A stretch of DNA of 64,000 nucleotides from Burkholderiaceae bacterium (GTDB lineage Bacteria; Pseudomonadota; Gammaproteobacteria; Burkholderiales; Burkholderiaceae_C), in contig JAUYTN010000021.1 of NCBI GenBank assembly GCA_030695205.1, forward strand, positions 144,159-208,158, read 5' to 3'. The notes under the pieces were generated by a model that did not search any database, was not told the DNA's origin, and saw only the letters and a program-made list of their open reading frames with translations. The translations under genes were made by a program, and so were the position numbers. This document shows, piece by piece, positions 15,598 through 24,990 of this stretch. Position 1 is the first letter of the stretch; each line of letters begins with the position of its first letter.

Positions 15598-18120
15598 ATG
15601 GTTGATTTCACCAAAAAGCTAGCAAGCAAGAAGGTCTCAAAGGTATCGGACCCCATCGAGCTCTACAAAGGGCTTGACCGGGCGAGCGACAAAGGTCCTC
15701 TACGACCGTCTCAGGATGCAATTCTTCGAGAATGGAATGCGACCGGGCGTGGTCAGCGCGACGTAATCGTCAAGCTGCACACCGGCCAAGGTAAGACGCT
15801 GGTCGGGCTTCTTATGTTGCAGGCCCGTCTAAACGAAGGAAAAGGCCCGGTCGTCTACCTGTGCCCGAACAACTACCTTATCGAGCAGACGTGCGAGCAG
15901 GCGCGTCAGTTCGGTATTGCAACGTGCCAAGCAGAGCCAGATCTGCCCGAGGCGTTCCTCACAAGCGAGCAAATCCTTGTGACATCGGTACAAAAGCTCT
16001 TCAACGGCTTGACGAAGTTCGGCCTTGATCGCAATTCCGTCGCCGTCGGGACGCTGCTGATGGACGACGCACACGCATGCGCGGACACGATCCGCGAGCA
16101 GTGCAAGATCCGCATCGATACTAGTGATGCGGCTTACCAGGCGCTTCGAACTCTGTTTGCAACCGAAGTCGAACAACAAGGCGTTGGCACTTACGCTGAC
16201 ATATGCAATGGGAAACACGATGCGCTGCTGCCGGTTCCCTATTGGGTCTGGCGCGATCGCGAGTCCGATGTTGCTGCGATTCTGTCGTTAGCATCTGATC
16301 GAAAGAGCGTCAAGTTCGCATGGCCGCTCTTGCGCAACATGCTCGCGCACTGCCAATGCGTTGTCTCCGGAACCTCGATCGAGATTGAGCCGCAAATAGC
16401 GCCGCTTCAATCGTTTGGAAGCTACTGGAAGGCGGAGCATCGAATCTTCATGTCCGCCACGGTGACGGACGATGCATTCCTGATCAAGGGGCTTCGGCTG
16501 AAGCCGTCGACGATCGTCGCCCCGCTTCTCTACTCTCACGAGAGCTGGTCGGGCGAGAAGATGGTGCTGCTGCCTTCTGTCATCAACCCGCTGTTGAACC
16601 GTGAAGCGATCGTTGCTAAGTTCGCGCCCAAGGATGCGCGTCGCCGCTATGGTGTTGTGGGCCTCGCGACTTCCTTCAAGAACACCGCGGATTGGGCGGC
16701 CTACGGTGCCAAGGTAGCAACTACGGAAACGGTGTGGGGGGATATCGACGGATTGCGTAAGGGAAGCTACGAGCAGACGATGGTGCTGGTCAATCGCTAC
16801 GACGGCATTGACCTGCCGGACGATGCCTGCCGAGTTTTGGTGGTTGACGGAAAGCCTTACTCTGAGAGCCTGATCGACCTGTATCAAGAGGACTGCCGCC
16901 CGGCGAGCGACACTACCCTGATGCGCCTGGTTCGAACCATCGAACAGGGTATGGGACGAAGCGTGCGAGGTGAGAAGGACTATTCCGTGATTCTTGGAAT
17001 CGGTTCTGATCTCACCCGGGCGCTTCGAGACCAGCATTCGCGAAGCTACTTGTCGTCCCAGATGGCCACGCAGATCGAAATCGGGCTTGAGGTTGCTGGG
17101 TACGCGAAAGACGACATTGCCGCTGGAGACGATGCCGATACGGCGTTCTCCAACCTCATCCGTCAGTGTTTGGGCCGGGACGAGGGTTGGAAGGCCTTCT
17201 ATGCCGAGCACATGGAGAAGGTTGAACCGAGGAGCGCCAACAAGCGGCTGCTCGATATCTACGCTGCTGAGCTCGAAGCAGAAGAGCTGTTCATGGCCGG
17301 AGACTACAGCGGTGCCGTACAGCGCATTCAGAAGTTAATGGACGATCATAAGTTCGATGCGGCTGACCGTGGCTGGTACCTCCAGATCATGGCTAGATAC
17401 AGCTATCCGCTCGATCGAACCGAGTTCAATCGCCTGCAGTTGGCCGCGCACGGAGCCAATCGCATGGTGATGAAGCCGCCGCAAGGTTTGAAGGTCACGA
17501 AGTTGTCTGTCATTAGCCAGGGGCGCGTCGAGCGCATCGCCCAATGGATTCGCGACCACAACGATTACGCCCAACTCGACGTCGCGTTGGCGGATGTCCT
17601 CGGACGTCTTGTATTCGGAGTGAAGGCGGACAAATTTGAACAGGCACTTGATGAACTGAGCCGCGCGTTGGGCTTCGCTGGCGAGCGTCCCGACAAGGAG
17701 TGGAAGGAAGGTCCAGACAATCTTTGGGCGCTGGATGACACCAACTACATTGTCTGGGAATGCAAAGACGAGGTCGACTTAAACAGGGCAGAGATAAATA
17801 AGACGGAGACTGAGCAGATGAACCGCTCTGCGGCATGGTTCCAGAAGCACTATCAGGGATGTACTGCCATCTACATTGAGATTCACCCCGCGCATCAGGT
17901 GCAAAGTGCAGCCAACTTCTTGGTGGATGTCAAAGTGATGCGAGAGAAAGAATTGAGGTCTTTCGTGAAAGCTGTGAAGAATTTTTTCCAGTCCTTCCAG
18001 CTCCTAAATTTCAAGGACTTGTCCCTGCCGCACATCCAGAATCTCCTTGTTGAGAATGCGTTGGACGTGGACAACCTGCTCAAAGGCGGCTTCACCAGGA
18101 AGACAGTTGACCGAAAATGA
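15598..18120 (+). CDS. Superfamily 2 helicase fused to a PD-(D/E)XK nuclease; candidate defence protein
   Basis: An 840-aa protein. Helicase motifs: Walker A HTGQGKT (61-67), Ia around [12 protein letters not shown] (87-98), a DDAH box (156-159), SAT (286-288), a motif V-like [16 protein letters not shown] (399-414) as seen in XPD/DinG-type helicases, and motif VI-like QGMGRSVRG (450-458). A C-terminal nuclease of PD-(D/E)XK type is suggested by PD at 706-707 and ECK at 721-723 on a hydrophobic strand. It stands alone between non-coding flanks with visibly lower GC than its neighbours. No methyltransferase or partner gene is adjacent. The architecture is like single-protein antiphage systems, but that role is inferred. 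Confidence 0.8.
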   Translation: MVDFTKKLASKKVSKVSDPIELYKGLDRASDKGPLRPSQDAILREWNATGRGQRDVIVKLHTGQGKTLVGLLMLQARLNEGKGPVVYLCPNNYLIEQTCEQARQFGIATCQAEPDLPEAFLTSEQILVTSVQKLFNGLTKFGLDRNSVAVGTLLMDDAHACADTIREQCKIRIDTSDAAYQALRTLFATEVEQQGVGTYADICNGKHDALLPVPYWVWRDRESDVAAILSLASDRKSVKFAWPLLRNMLAHCQCVVSGTSIEIEPQIAPLQSFGSYWKAEHRIFMSATVTDDAFLIKGLRLKPSTIVAPLLYSHESWSGEKMVLLPSVINPLLNREAIVAKFAPKDARRRYGVVGLATSFKNTADWAAYGAKVATTETVWGDIDGLRKGSYEQTMVLVNRYDGIDLPDDACRVLVVDGKPYSESLIDLYQEDCRPASDTTLMRLVRTIEQGMGRSVRGEKDYSVILGIGSDLTRALRDQHSRSYLSSQMATQIEIGLEVAGYAKDDIAAGDDADTAFSNLIRQCLGRDEGWKAFYAEHMEKVEPRSANKRLLDIYAAELEAEELFMAGDYSGAVQRIQKLMDDHKFDAADRGWYLQIMARYSYPLDRTEFNRLQLAAHGANRMVMKPPQGLKVTKLSVISQGRVERIAQWIRDHNDYAQLDVALADVLGRLVFGVKADKFEQALDELSRALGFAGERPDKEWKEGPDNLWALDDTNYIVWECKDEVDLNRAEINKTETEQMNRSAAWFQKHYQGCTAIYIEIHPAHQVQSAANFLVDVKVMREKELRSFVKAVKNFFQSFQLLNFKDLSLPHIQNLLVENALDVDNLLKGGFTRKTVDRK

Positions 18121-18514
18121 CCCATCATGACCGGGTGGCCTTCGAGGACGGAAGTGCTCATTGATGGGCCGCCGTGCGGTTCACACCTGCCCCACTTCCC
18201 GCCAATAGCCCTATATCGACGACGCTCCTCACCAAGGGCATCAAGCCCTTTGCGCAGACGGGCACAGCGCCGATGCCGCAAGCCCCATCACCTCAACCAG
18301 GCGAACGCGCAGACTCAAGGCGCGAGAAAAGGCTCCTGCAAGTCCAGCACGAAGCACAGATTGGCCCACATGCCGATGACTCCCCCTTCGTGGGGATGCC
18401 AATCTCTGGAAACAAATAAGCCTCCCTCGCTTGGTTGAATTCAATAGTTTGCTATTAAATTAAATATATAGCAAACTTCCCAATCCACAAAAGCAGAAGA
18501 ACCTTTTTTCCTTC
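18121..18514. other. Intergenic region between the helicase gene and hoxJ
   Basis: About 395 bp between convergent genes. No product I recognise is encoded. It contains one perfect 10-bp inverted repeat at 18446-18477. Confidence 0.55.
18446..18477. terminator. Inverted repeat downstream of hoxJ
   Basis: Arms AGTTTGCTAT and ATAGCAAACT (perfect, 10 bp) with a 12-nt AT-only loop, 38 bp past the hoxJ stop and 300 bp past the helicase stop. It could end both transcripts, although the stem is weak and lacks GC pairs at its base. It may also be a small mobile repeat. Confidence 0.4.
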
Positions 18515-19861
18515 TCACCCCGCCAGCGGCAACTCCATCCGAAACTCCGCCCCCCGCTCCCCGTTGCGGGCGCTCAGGTGGCCGCCGTGCTGTTCCACCA
18601 GCCCATAGCTGATCGACAGGCCCAGCCCCGTGCCTTTGCCCACCGGCTTGGTAGTGAAAAACGGGTCAAAAATGCGCAGCAGGTGCTCGGGAAGAATGCC
18701 GGGGCCGTTGTCGCACACGGTCACGCGGGCCAGGCGGTTGACCTTGTCGCTGTCCACCGACACCCACACGCAGGGTTGTGGGATGCGGGCCGCCACCACG
18801 GCATCGAAGGCGTTTTGTACCAGGTTCATCACCACCTGCTGCAACTGGCCTGCGCTGCCCAGCACGCAGCAGGGGTCAGCTTTGTGCCAATGCACGGCCA
18901 CGGGGTGGGTGTAGCCCTTCTGTACCCAGTGGATGGCGCGGTCCACCACTTCCACCAGGTTGACCGGCACGCGCTCCTCCGAGTCCATCGCCGAAAACCG
19001 CTTCAGCCCATGCACGATGTCGGCTGTGCGCTGTGCGCCTTCAAGCGTGCCTTCGATGAGCGAGGGCAGGTCGGCCATCAGGTGGGCGATGCGCAGCTTC
19101 TGGCGCAGGGCTGCCAGGGTGGCCTCGTCCTGGTGTGCGTGCAGCGCGGCCATGTAGGTTTGCAGGCGGTCGCAGTATTTGCGCAGTGCATGCACGTTGC
19201 CCAGCACGAAGCTGATGGGGTTGTTCAGCTCGTGCGCCACACCGGCTACCAGCTGGCCCAGCGAGGCCATTTTTTCTGAATGCAGCAGTTGCTGCTGGGT
19301 GCGCTTCAAGGCCTCGTGTGCGGTGCGCATTTCCTGGTAGGCGCGTTTGAGTTCTGCCGTGGGCCGCCCCACCCACACCGTGCCCACGCGGCGGCCATTG
19401 GCACCCATGCGGGGGGTGCAGTTGGCATCGACCGACACCACGCTGCCGTGGCTGTCCAGCAGGTTCAGCTCGATGGCTTCGCCCTTGCGCGGGGCATCGG
19501 GCTTGGTCATCGCGGCCCTGGCCTGGGCCACGCTGGCCTCGTCGGCCAGCAGGGCATCGAGCCGGGTGCCGCGCAGCTGGTCTTCGCTGCGGCCCACCAG
19601 CTCGCACAGCGCGGCATTGGTCTGCTCGATGCGCCCGGCCTCGTTGCACACCACCAGCACGTCGGACATGGAGGTGAGCACGCTGAAGATGAACTGTTGC
19701 GACTGCTCCAGCTCGCTGTTCTTTTTTTCCAGCTCCACCTCGTCGTCGATGAGGCGGGTGTACACCTCGTCCATTTTCTGGATCACGTCCAGCCAGGTGG
19801 ATTCGTCCACGCCTTCCATCGGCACGGCGGGCAGGGGGCTGGGGGAGCGGGGTTTGGTCAT
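18515..19861 (-). CDS. hoxJ: Sensor histidine kinase HoxJ of the H2-sensing system
   Basis: A 448-aa soluble kinase with no membrane segment. An N-terminal helical region with a charged coiled coil ([16 protein letters not shown], about 45-60) leads to a PAS domain (about 60-180), then the phospho-acceptor box [14 protein letters not shown], and a HATPase domain with [10 protein letters not shown] and [10 protein letters not shown]; all boxes look intact. HoxJ/HupT kinases bind the regulatory hydrogenase HoxBC and control HoxA; without H2 they hold the activator inactive. Start ATG at 19861 is 22 bp after the hoxC stop. It is the last gene of the hydrogenase block. Confidence 0.93.
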   Translation of the reverse strand: MTKPRSPSPLPAVPMEGVDESTWLDVIQKMDEVYTRLIDDEVELEKKNSELEQSQQFIFSVLTSMSDVLVVCNEAGRIEQTNAALCELVGRSEDQLRGTRLDALLADEASVAQARAAMTKPDAPRKGEAIELNLLDSHGSVVSVDANCTPRMGANGRRVGTVWVGRPTAELKRAYQEMRTAHEALKRTQQQLLHSEKMASLGQLVAGVAHELNNPISFVLGNVHALRKYCDRLQTYMAALHAHQDEATLAALRQKLRIAHLMADLPSLIEGTLEGAQRTADIVHGLKRFSAMDSEERVPVNLVEVVDRAIHWVQKGYTHPVAVHWHKADPCCVLGSAGQLQQVVMNLVQNAFDAVVAARIPQPCVWVSVDSDKVNRLARVTVCDNGPGILPEHLLRIFDPFFTTKPVGKGTGLGLSISYGLVEQHGGHLSARNGERGAEFRMELPLAG

Positions 19862-19883
19862 GGGTGCAAGCCTCTCCGCGCTT

Positions 19884-21341
19884 TCAATGCACCGTGCAGA
19901 CCATGCAGGGGTCGAACGAGCGCACGATGTGCTGCACGCTGACCGGCGTGGTTTCGCCCGGCAGCACCGGCGCGTTGACCAGGGCCTGTTCCAGCGCACC
20001 CGGCGTGCCCTGCGCGTCGCGCGGCGAAAAGTTCCAACTGGTGGGGGCCACGATTTGGTAGTTGGCCAAGCGCCCATCCTGCACCACCAGCCAGTGGCCC
20101 AGGCTGCCACGGGCGGCTTCGGTCAGGCCGATGCCGCTGCCTTCGTCGGGCAACTCGGCGGGTACGCAGAAGGCTTCGGTGGGTGCAATGGCTTGCAGCC
20201 AGCTTTCCATCAGCGGCACCACGCGGGCCAGCTCGACCAGCCGGGCCAGCACGCGGGTGTACACCGTGCTGCCGTGGCGCAACACCGCGTCGGTCACCAG
20301 GGGCATGCCGCTGGTGAGCTGACGCGCGATGGCCCCGGTTTCCACCACCTCGCCGCCCAGGCGGGGGGCTTTGTTCCAGGTGTAGGCACCGGGTTTGTCG
20401 GGCTCGGGGCGGGTCAGGCCGTGCAGGGGGTACAGCGGCTCGCGGGCCTGGGCCAGCCAGGCGTGGGTGGCATCTTCGGTGATGCTGCGCAGGGCCACGG
20501 GTTCGGTGGCACCGCTGGTGGCCCGCCACACGCCACCGGGCAAGGCCCAGCCGCCACCGGGCTGCGGGTAGGCCCCGTAGCTCAGGTAACGGCCGGGGCC
20601 GGGGCCGAGTGTCTCCAGCCCCAGGTCGCGCACCAGCGTGAGGAAAAAGCGCAGGTCGCCGCCCTGCGGGGCCTGCGAATGCCAGTCCCACAGCGCGGCT
20701 TCGCAGTCGAGCGTGGCCACGGCCTCCAGCGGGGCGGCAAACAACTGGCGCTCCAAGAAGCTGCGGAACTCGCGCACCCTGGCCAGCAGGCGCACGCGCT
20801 CTGCCGCGTCGATGGCGCGGGTTGATCCGCCAGGCTCCACCGCCTGGGTGTGTGGCCACTTGCCGCCCAGCGTGCCCATGAGCGTGAGCCAGCGCTGGCG
20901 CATGGCGGTGGCCTGGCGCACCTGCTCGCCCGCCTGAGGGTCGAAGCGGCGCAGGGCCTCGGCATGCCAGGGCCGCCCGGCATACACCGGGCGCACAAAG
21001 TCGGGCATGAAGAACAGGTAGAAGTGCGTCAGGTGGTCGGCCAGGTTCTCGGTGGCCAGCATCAGGTTGGTGGCGTGCTGGCCGTTGGGCGGCATGGTCA
21101 ACCCACCCAAATCTGCCAGCGCACGGGCCGATGCCACCGACTGCGACACCGAGCAGATGCCGCAGATGCGCGGCACGTACACCAGCGCATCGTGCGGGGC
21201 CTTGCCTTGCAAAATCTGCTCGAACCCCCGGTACATGGTGGCGTTGACGTGCGCCGAGGCCACGCGGCCACCGTCCACATCCAGCACCACTTCCAGATCC
21301 CCTTCCACCCGGTTGAACGGGCCGACCAACAGGCGACTCAT
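19884..21341 (-). CDS. hoxC: Regulatory [NiFe] hydrogenase large subunit
   Basis: A 485-aa H2-sensor subunit (HoxC/HupV). The nickel ligands are in RICGIC near the N-terminus and DPCMVC at the very end. The protein stops directly after DPCMVCTVH, so there is no C-terminal extension to be removed by a protease, a diagnostic trait of regulatory hydrogenases. Start ATG at 21341 (MSRLLVGPFNRVEG); the upstream frame covers a tandem decamer repeat and the end of hoxB. It acts in the cytoplasm with HoxB and HoxJ. Confidence 0.95.
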   Translation of the reverse strand: MSRLLVGPFNRVEGDLEVVLDVDGGRVASAHVNATMYRGFEQILQGKAPHDALVYVPRICGICSVSQSVASARALADLGGLTMPPNGQHATNLMLATENLADHLTHFYLFFMPDFVRPVYAGRPWHAEALRRFDPQAGEQVRQATAMRQRWLTLMGTLGGKWPHTQAVEPGGSTRAIDAAERVRLLARVREFRSFLERQLFAAPLEAVATLDCEAALWDWHSQAPQGGDLRFFLTLVRDLGLETLGPGPGRYLSYGAYPQPGGGWALPGGVWRATSGATEPVALRSITEDATHAWLAQAREPLYPLHGLTRPEPDKPGAYTWNKAPRLGGEVVETGAIARQLTSGMPLVTDAVLRHGSTVYTRVLARLVELARVVPLMESWLQAIAPTEAFCVPAELPDEGSGIGLTEAARGSLGHWLVVQDGRLANYQIVAPTSWNFSPRDAQGTPGALEQALVNAPVLPGETTPVSVQHIVRSFDPCMVCTVH

Positions 21342-21344
21342 GCT

Positions 21345-21394
21345 TGGCTCATTTCGACTTGTTCCGACGTATTCCGACTCGTTCCGGCTTATTT
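21345..21394. repeat. Tandem 10-bp repeats between hoxB and hoxC
   Basis: About five units of 10 bp, including CGACTTGTTC, CGACGTATTC, CGACTCGTTC and CGGCTTATTT at 21355-21394, preceded by a weaker unit. They overlap the last codons of hoxB and end just before the hoxC start. Confidence 0.75.
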
Positions 21395-22384
21395 CAACCG
21401 TGTTTTGCGCACGGCGGGCTTGACCACCAGGTGGTCGGCCACGGCGTTGTGTTTGACGCGCTTGGGCGTGGCGCTTTTGGACAGCGAGGCCAGCGCCACA
21501 AACCAGGCTTTGGGCATGTCGGTGGGCAGGCCGATGGGAATGCCCGCCAGCTTGGGCGTTTCGTGAAACGGATGCCCAGGCTCCTGAAAACCCGGCTCTG
21601 TGCAGGCAATGCAGGCGTAGCCGCCACGGGTGCAGCTGCCCTCGCCGTTCCACAGGCGGATGTTGCAATCGGCATGCACCTGCGTGCCCTTGCAGCCCAT
21701 GTGCTCCATCATGCAGCCCAGGTCTGACGGCTTCAGTGCGCTGGCCTTGAACTCGTAGTACTCGTTGCGCGTGCAGCCGTGGTGTACCAGCTGGTCGGCG
21801 TAAAAGCGCGGGCGGTTCAATGGGTCAAGGTCGTCAGCGGTGAAGCTGTCGGCGGCCAGCGCCATGAGCGTGTCGGTCACCCAGCTGGGGTGCGTGGGGC
21901 AACCGGCGATGTTGATGACCGGCAGCCCGCTGCCCGAGCGGAAGTCGGCCCCCAGCAGGCCACCGGGGCGGTCGTCTTCGTATTGCAGGCCGCAGGCATC
22001 GGTGGGGTTGTCGCCCCCGGCGGTGATGCCACCCCAGGCCGCGCAGCTGCCCACCGCCACGACGTGCTGTGCTTTGGCGGCCAGTTCGCGCACCCAGTGG
22101 ATCATGGGCAGGCCGGTGCCCGCCAGCATGTGGAACCGCCCTGTGCCGTGGGGGCCGCGCAGCAGCGAGCCTTCCACACACAGCGCATCCAGCCGGGTGT
22201 GGCCGTCCAGCACCGATTGCAGCAGCGCAATCACATCGGTGCCGCTGGCCAGCGACAGCGACGGGTGCCACAGCAGGTCGATGCCCGCGCTCTTCAGGTG
22301 GCCAGAGAAGTCGGTGGTGTCGGCGCACAGCAGCGACATGCTGCACCCGCCGCAGCCGCCGGACTGCAACCACAGCAGGTTCAT
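21389..22384 (-). CDS. hoxB: Regulatory [NiFe] hydrogenase small subunit
   Basis: A 331-aa electron-transfer subunit (HoxB/HupU). It begins with MNLLWLQSGGCGGCSMS, so the first iron-sulfur ligands sit near the N-terminus and there is no Tat signal peptide; the protein stays in the cytoplasm. Further cysteines occur in VGSCAAWGG, IAGCPTHP and a C-terminal set (CTRGGYACIAC) for the other clusters. The supernumerary cysteines of the O2-tolerant enzyme are absent, as expected for a sensor. Its ATG overlaps the hoxW stop (ATGA). The protein ends in a basic tail (AVRKTRLK). Confidence 0.95.
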   Translation of the reverse strand: MNLLWLQSGGCGGCSMSLLCADTTDFSGHLKSAGIDLLWHPSLSLASGTDVIALLQSVLDGHTRLDALCVEGSLLRGPHGTGRFHMLAGTGLPMIHWVRELAAKAQHVVAVGSCAAWGGITAGGDNPTDACGLQYEDDRPGGLLGADFRSGSGLPVINIAGCPTHPSWVTDTLMALAADSFTADDLDPLNRPRFYADQLVHHGCTRNEYYEFKASALKPSDLGCMMEHMGCKGTQVHADCNIRLWNGEGSCTRGGYACIACTEPGFQEPGHPFHETPKLAGIPIGLPTDMPKAWFVALASLSKSATPKRVKHNAVADHLVVKPAVRKTRLK

Positions 22385-22908
22385 GCGGTCACCTCTTTCA
22401 TGGTTTCAGCTTCTTCAACCTGTTCAACAGATTCAACCGATTCATTCAGTCCAGCCCAGGCCATTGCCCAGTCCAGCGCCAGGGCCAGGTCGGCCAGCGC
22501 CTGCTCGCTCGGCGCTTCGCCCAGCTCAAACCGCTGCGCCCGGATGGCCAGCAGCGTGCAGGGCGGCGGCGGGGTGCGTTCCAGGTCGCAGTACACCTTC
22601 AGCAAGGCTTCGGGTGCCAGGGCGTGGGTGGTGAAGCCCGCCTGCGGGGCGGGCGCAACGGGGCGCACTTCAAAGGCAGACGACAGGCCCAGGGCAGCAT
22701 CCGCCAGCAGCACCCGCTCGCGGCCCGCGATGTCCAGCGCGTGCTCAATTTGCAGCTGAAAGTCGGTCAGGCATTCCAGCCGCCCCGCTGGCAGCTGCCA
22801 CCGTGCCCGCTCGGCCAGTTGTTCGGCCAGCAGCGGCCCCAGCGCGTCGTCGCCCCGGCTGGGGTTGCCCCAGCCGAACACCAGCAGCGGTGCCACCGGG
22901 CCACTCAT
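22381..22908 (-). CDS. hoxW: Hydrogenase maturation endopeptidase, HoxW-like
   Basis: A 175-aa HyaD/HycI-type protease that removes the C-terminal extension of a [NiFe] large subunit. The metal-binding acids are in GNPSRGDDALGP and LLADAALG, and the His in FTTHALAPE. I chose ATG 22908, which overlaps the hoxH stop by 4 nt; adjacency to hoxH makes HoxH the likely substrate. The C-terminal tail (ESVESVEQVEEAETMKEV) is acidic and encoded by 9-bp tandem repeats. Confidence 0.9.
   Translation of the reverse strand: MSGPVAPLLVFGWGNPSRGDDALGPLLAEQLAERARWQLPAGRLECLTDFQLQIEHALDIAGRERVLLADAALGLSSAFEVRPVAPAPQAGFTTHALAPEALLKVYCDLERTPPPPCTLLAIRAQRFELGEAPSEQALADLALALDWAMAWAGLNESVESVEQVEEAETMKEVTA
22414..22449. 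repeat. Four 9-bp tandem repeats in the 3' part of hoxW
   Basis: Units TTCAACCTG, TTCAACAGA, TTCAACCGA and TTCATTCAG follow each other without gaps. On the coding strand they give the repetitive ESVESVEQVEE tail. Confidence 0.75.
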
Positions 22909-24434
22909 CCCTGTGCGGCCTCTGCCGAATGTGCCGGGGTGCCGCGCACGGTGTCGCCGCTGGATGAGCGGTGTACGTGGTCCAGCACCTCGCCACGGGC
23001 GTTGCGCAGCGTCACGGCCAGCGGCATCTGGCCCAGCGCGTGGGTGGCGCACGACAGGCAGGGGTCGTAGGCGCGGATGGCCACCTCGATGTGGTTGAGC
23101 AGCGGCTCGGTGATGGTGTGGCCGTCCAGGTAGTGCAGGGCCACCGAGCGCACCGCCTCGTTCATGGCCTGGTTGTTGTGGGTGGTGGAGACTATGAGGT
23201 TGCAGCTGGTCACCAGATCGTTGTCGCCCACTTCGTATTCGTGGATGAGGGTGCCGCGCGGTGCTTCGATGATGCCCACGCCGCCGCGCTGGCGCTCGCC
23301 GGTGGCCAGCAGCGGGCCGCCGAGGATGGCCGGATCGTCCAGCAACTGCGCCACCACCTCCACGCCGTGCAGCAGCTCAATCATGCGGGCCCAGTGCGTG
23401 GCCAGCACCGCATGCACCACCTGGCCGCCGTGTGCCGCCACAAAAGCCTGGCGGCGCGCTTCGGCCCTGGGTGTGGCGATGAAATCGCAGTTCTGCACCC
23501 GCGCCAGCGGTCCCACGCGGTACCAGCCCGCATCCGGCCCCATAGCCAGGCGGTAGGGAAACTTCATGTAAGTCCAGGGCTTCACGCCCTCGCCAATCAG
23601 CTCGCGGTAGCGCTGGTCTTCAAAGCCATCCACCGCCACCCGCCCGTCGGCCTCGCGCAGGCGCAGCGTGCCGTCGTAAAACTCCATCGCGCCACCGGGG
23701 CCGACCAGCGACAGCATGGCCGCCGGGGTGTCGGCAAAGCCCACCAGGTGGGGGGGCAGGCCGGTGTGCAGGCGCTCGGCCAGGTCCACCGCCGTCTCGG
23801 CCCAGGTCAGCACCTCGGGCAGTTGGGCACGCAGGGTGTCGCGCTCGGCCATGTCCACCGCCCGGTTCATGCCGCCGGGCACCGAGCCGGTGCCGTGTAC
23901 CCGCTTGCCAGCGGTGATGCGGATCACCTCCTGGCCAAACTTGCGCAGCATCACACCCTGGCGTGCGGCCTCGGGGTGGGCCATCGCCACGCCCACGATG
24001 TTGCGCTGCGCCACAGCGGCATCGAAGCCAAACAGCAAATCGGGCGAGGCCAGGTGGAAGAAGTGCAGCGCATGGCTTTGCACCATTTGCCCGTAGTGCA
24101 TGAGGCGGCGGATTTTGTCGGCGGCCTCGGGCACCGGCCAGCCGCCCACCACGCGGTCCAGCGCCTTGGAGGCCGCCAGGTGGTGCGACACCGGGCAGAT
24201 GCCGCACAGGCGCTGCACCAGCACCGGCACCTCCCAGTAAGGCCGGCCCACGATGAACTGCTCAAAACCCCGGAACTCGACGATGTGCAGCCGCACCTGC
24301 TCAATGCGGTTGTCCTCACCCAGCAGCAGCGTGACTTTGCCGTGGCCTTCCACGCGCGAAACCGGGTCGATGACCACGCGGCGCAGGCCCTGGGGATGGG
24401 CGGCGGTTTCGAGGGGGCGGGTGGCGTCAGTCAT
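22905..24434 (-). CDS. hoxH: NAD-reducing hydrogenase, large subunit
   Basis: A 509-aa catalytic subunit of the cytoplasmic HoxFUYH enzyme. Nickel-iron ligands are in RLCGICPVSHH and DPCLSC near the C-terminus. After DPCLSCATH comes a 44-residue extension (ALGQMPLAV onwards) that HoxW would cut off after the His. The tail looks longer than usual for this family and overlaps hoxW by 4 nt. Part of hoxFUYHW, with 4-8 nt overlaps throughout. Confidence 0.96.
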   Translation of the reverse strand: MTDATRPLETAAHPQGLRRVVIDPVSRVEGHGKVTLLLGEDNRIEQVRLHIVEFRGFEQFIVGRPYWEVPVLVQRLCGICPVSHHLAASKALDRVVGGWPVPEAADKIRRLMHYGQMVQSHALHFFHLASPDLLFGFDAAVAQRNIVGVAMAHPEAARQGVMLRKFGQEVIRITAGKRVHGTGSVPGGMNRAVDMAERDTLRAQLPEVLTWAETAVDLAERLHTGLPPHLVGFADTPAAMLSLVGPGGAMEFYDGTLRLREADGRVAVDGFEDQRYRELIGEGVKPWTYMKFPYRLAMGPDAGWYRVGPLARVQNCDFIATPRAEARRQAFVAAHGGQVVHAVLATHWARMIELLHGVEVVAQLLDDPAILGGPLLATGERQRGGVGIIEAPRGTLIHEYEVGDNDLVTSCNLIVSTTHNNQAMNEAVRSVALHYLDGHTITEPLLNHIEVAIRAYDPCLSCATHALGQMPLAVTLRNARGEVLDHVHRSSSGDTVRGTPAHSAEAAQG

Positions 24435-24990
24435 AACGGATCAACCCCGGTTTCAAATTGGGCGTGCGCCCGGCCATCAGGTCTTGCAACAGCTGCCAGA
24501 ACGCATCGGCGGGTGGCGGGCAGCCGGGCAGGGCGTGGTCGATGCGCACCACTTCGTGGATGGGGTGGACGCGGTTGAGCGGCAGGGGCAGCTCGGGGTC
24601 GTTGGGCACCTCCCCATACACCGCCCGCAGCATGTCGCCCACATCCAGGTGGTTGCGCAGGGCGGGCAGGCCACCGTTGATGGCGCAGGCCCCCACGGCC
24701 ACCAGCACGCGGCAGTTGGCACGGAAAGCCCGCAGCACTTCCACGTTTTCGGCATTGCACAGCCCACCTTCGATCAGCCCGATGTCGCAAGGGCCAACGG
24801 TTTTGATGTCGGTCAGCGGCGAGCGGTCGAAGGTGATGTGCTCGATCAGATCGAACAATCGCTCGTCAATGTCCAGAAACGACATGTGGCAGCCGAAGCA
24901 CCCGGCCAGCGACACGGTGGCCACGCGCAGCTTGGCGGGTGGGGGCGCACCCCTGCCGACTTGCCTGTCGGCGCTGGTATCGGCGCTCAT
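24427..24990 (-). CDS. hoxY: NAD-reducing hydrogenase, small subunit
   Basis: A 187-aa subunit holding a single [4Fe-4S] cluster. Ligands appear in SLAGCFGCHMSF, AVGACAINGG and LPGCPPP. It pairs with HoxH and passes electrons to HoxU. It overlaps hoxH by 8 nt and hoxU by 4 nt. No signal peptide, in line with a soluble enzyme. Confidence 0.95.
   Translation of the reverse strand: MSADTSADRQVGRGAPPPAKLRVATVSLAGCFGCHMSFLDIDERLFDLIEHITFDRSPLTDIKTVGPCDIGLIEGGLCNAENVEVLRAFRANCRVLVAVGACAINGGLPALRNHLDVGDMLRAVYGEVPNDPELPLPLNRVHPIHEVVRIDHALPGCPPPADAFWQLLQDLMAGRTPNLKPGLIRYD

Noticed and set aside
15126..15605. 159-codon plus-strand frame before the helicase gene
   Set aside because: No domain and poor ribosome binding site, and its end overlaps the well-supported helicase start.
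22981..23052. Longer N-terminus for hoxW
   Set aside because: The extra 48 codons are the out-of-frame end of hoxH and have no protease character; the ATG at 22908 overlaps the hoxH stop as is usual in this block.
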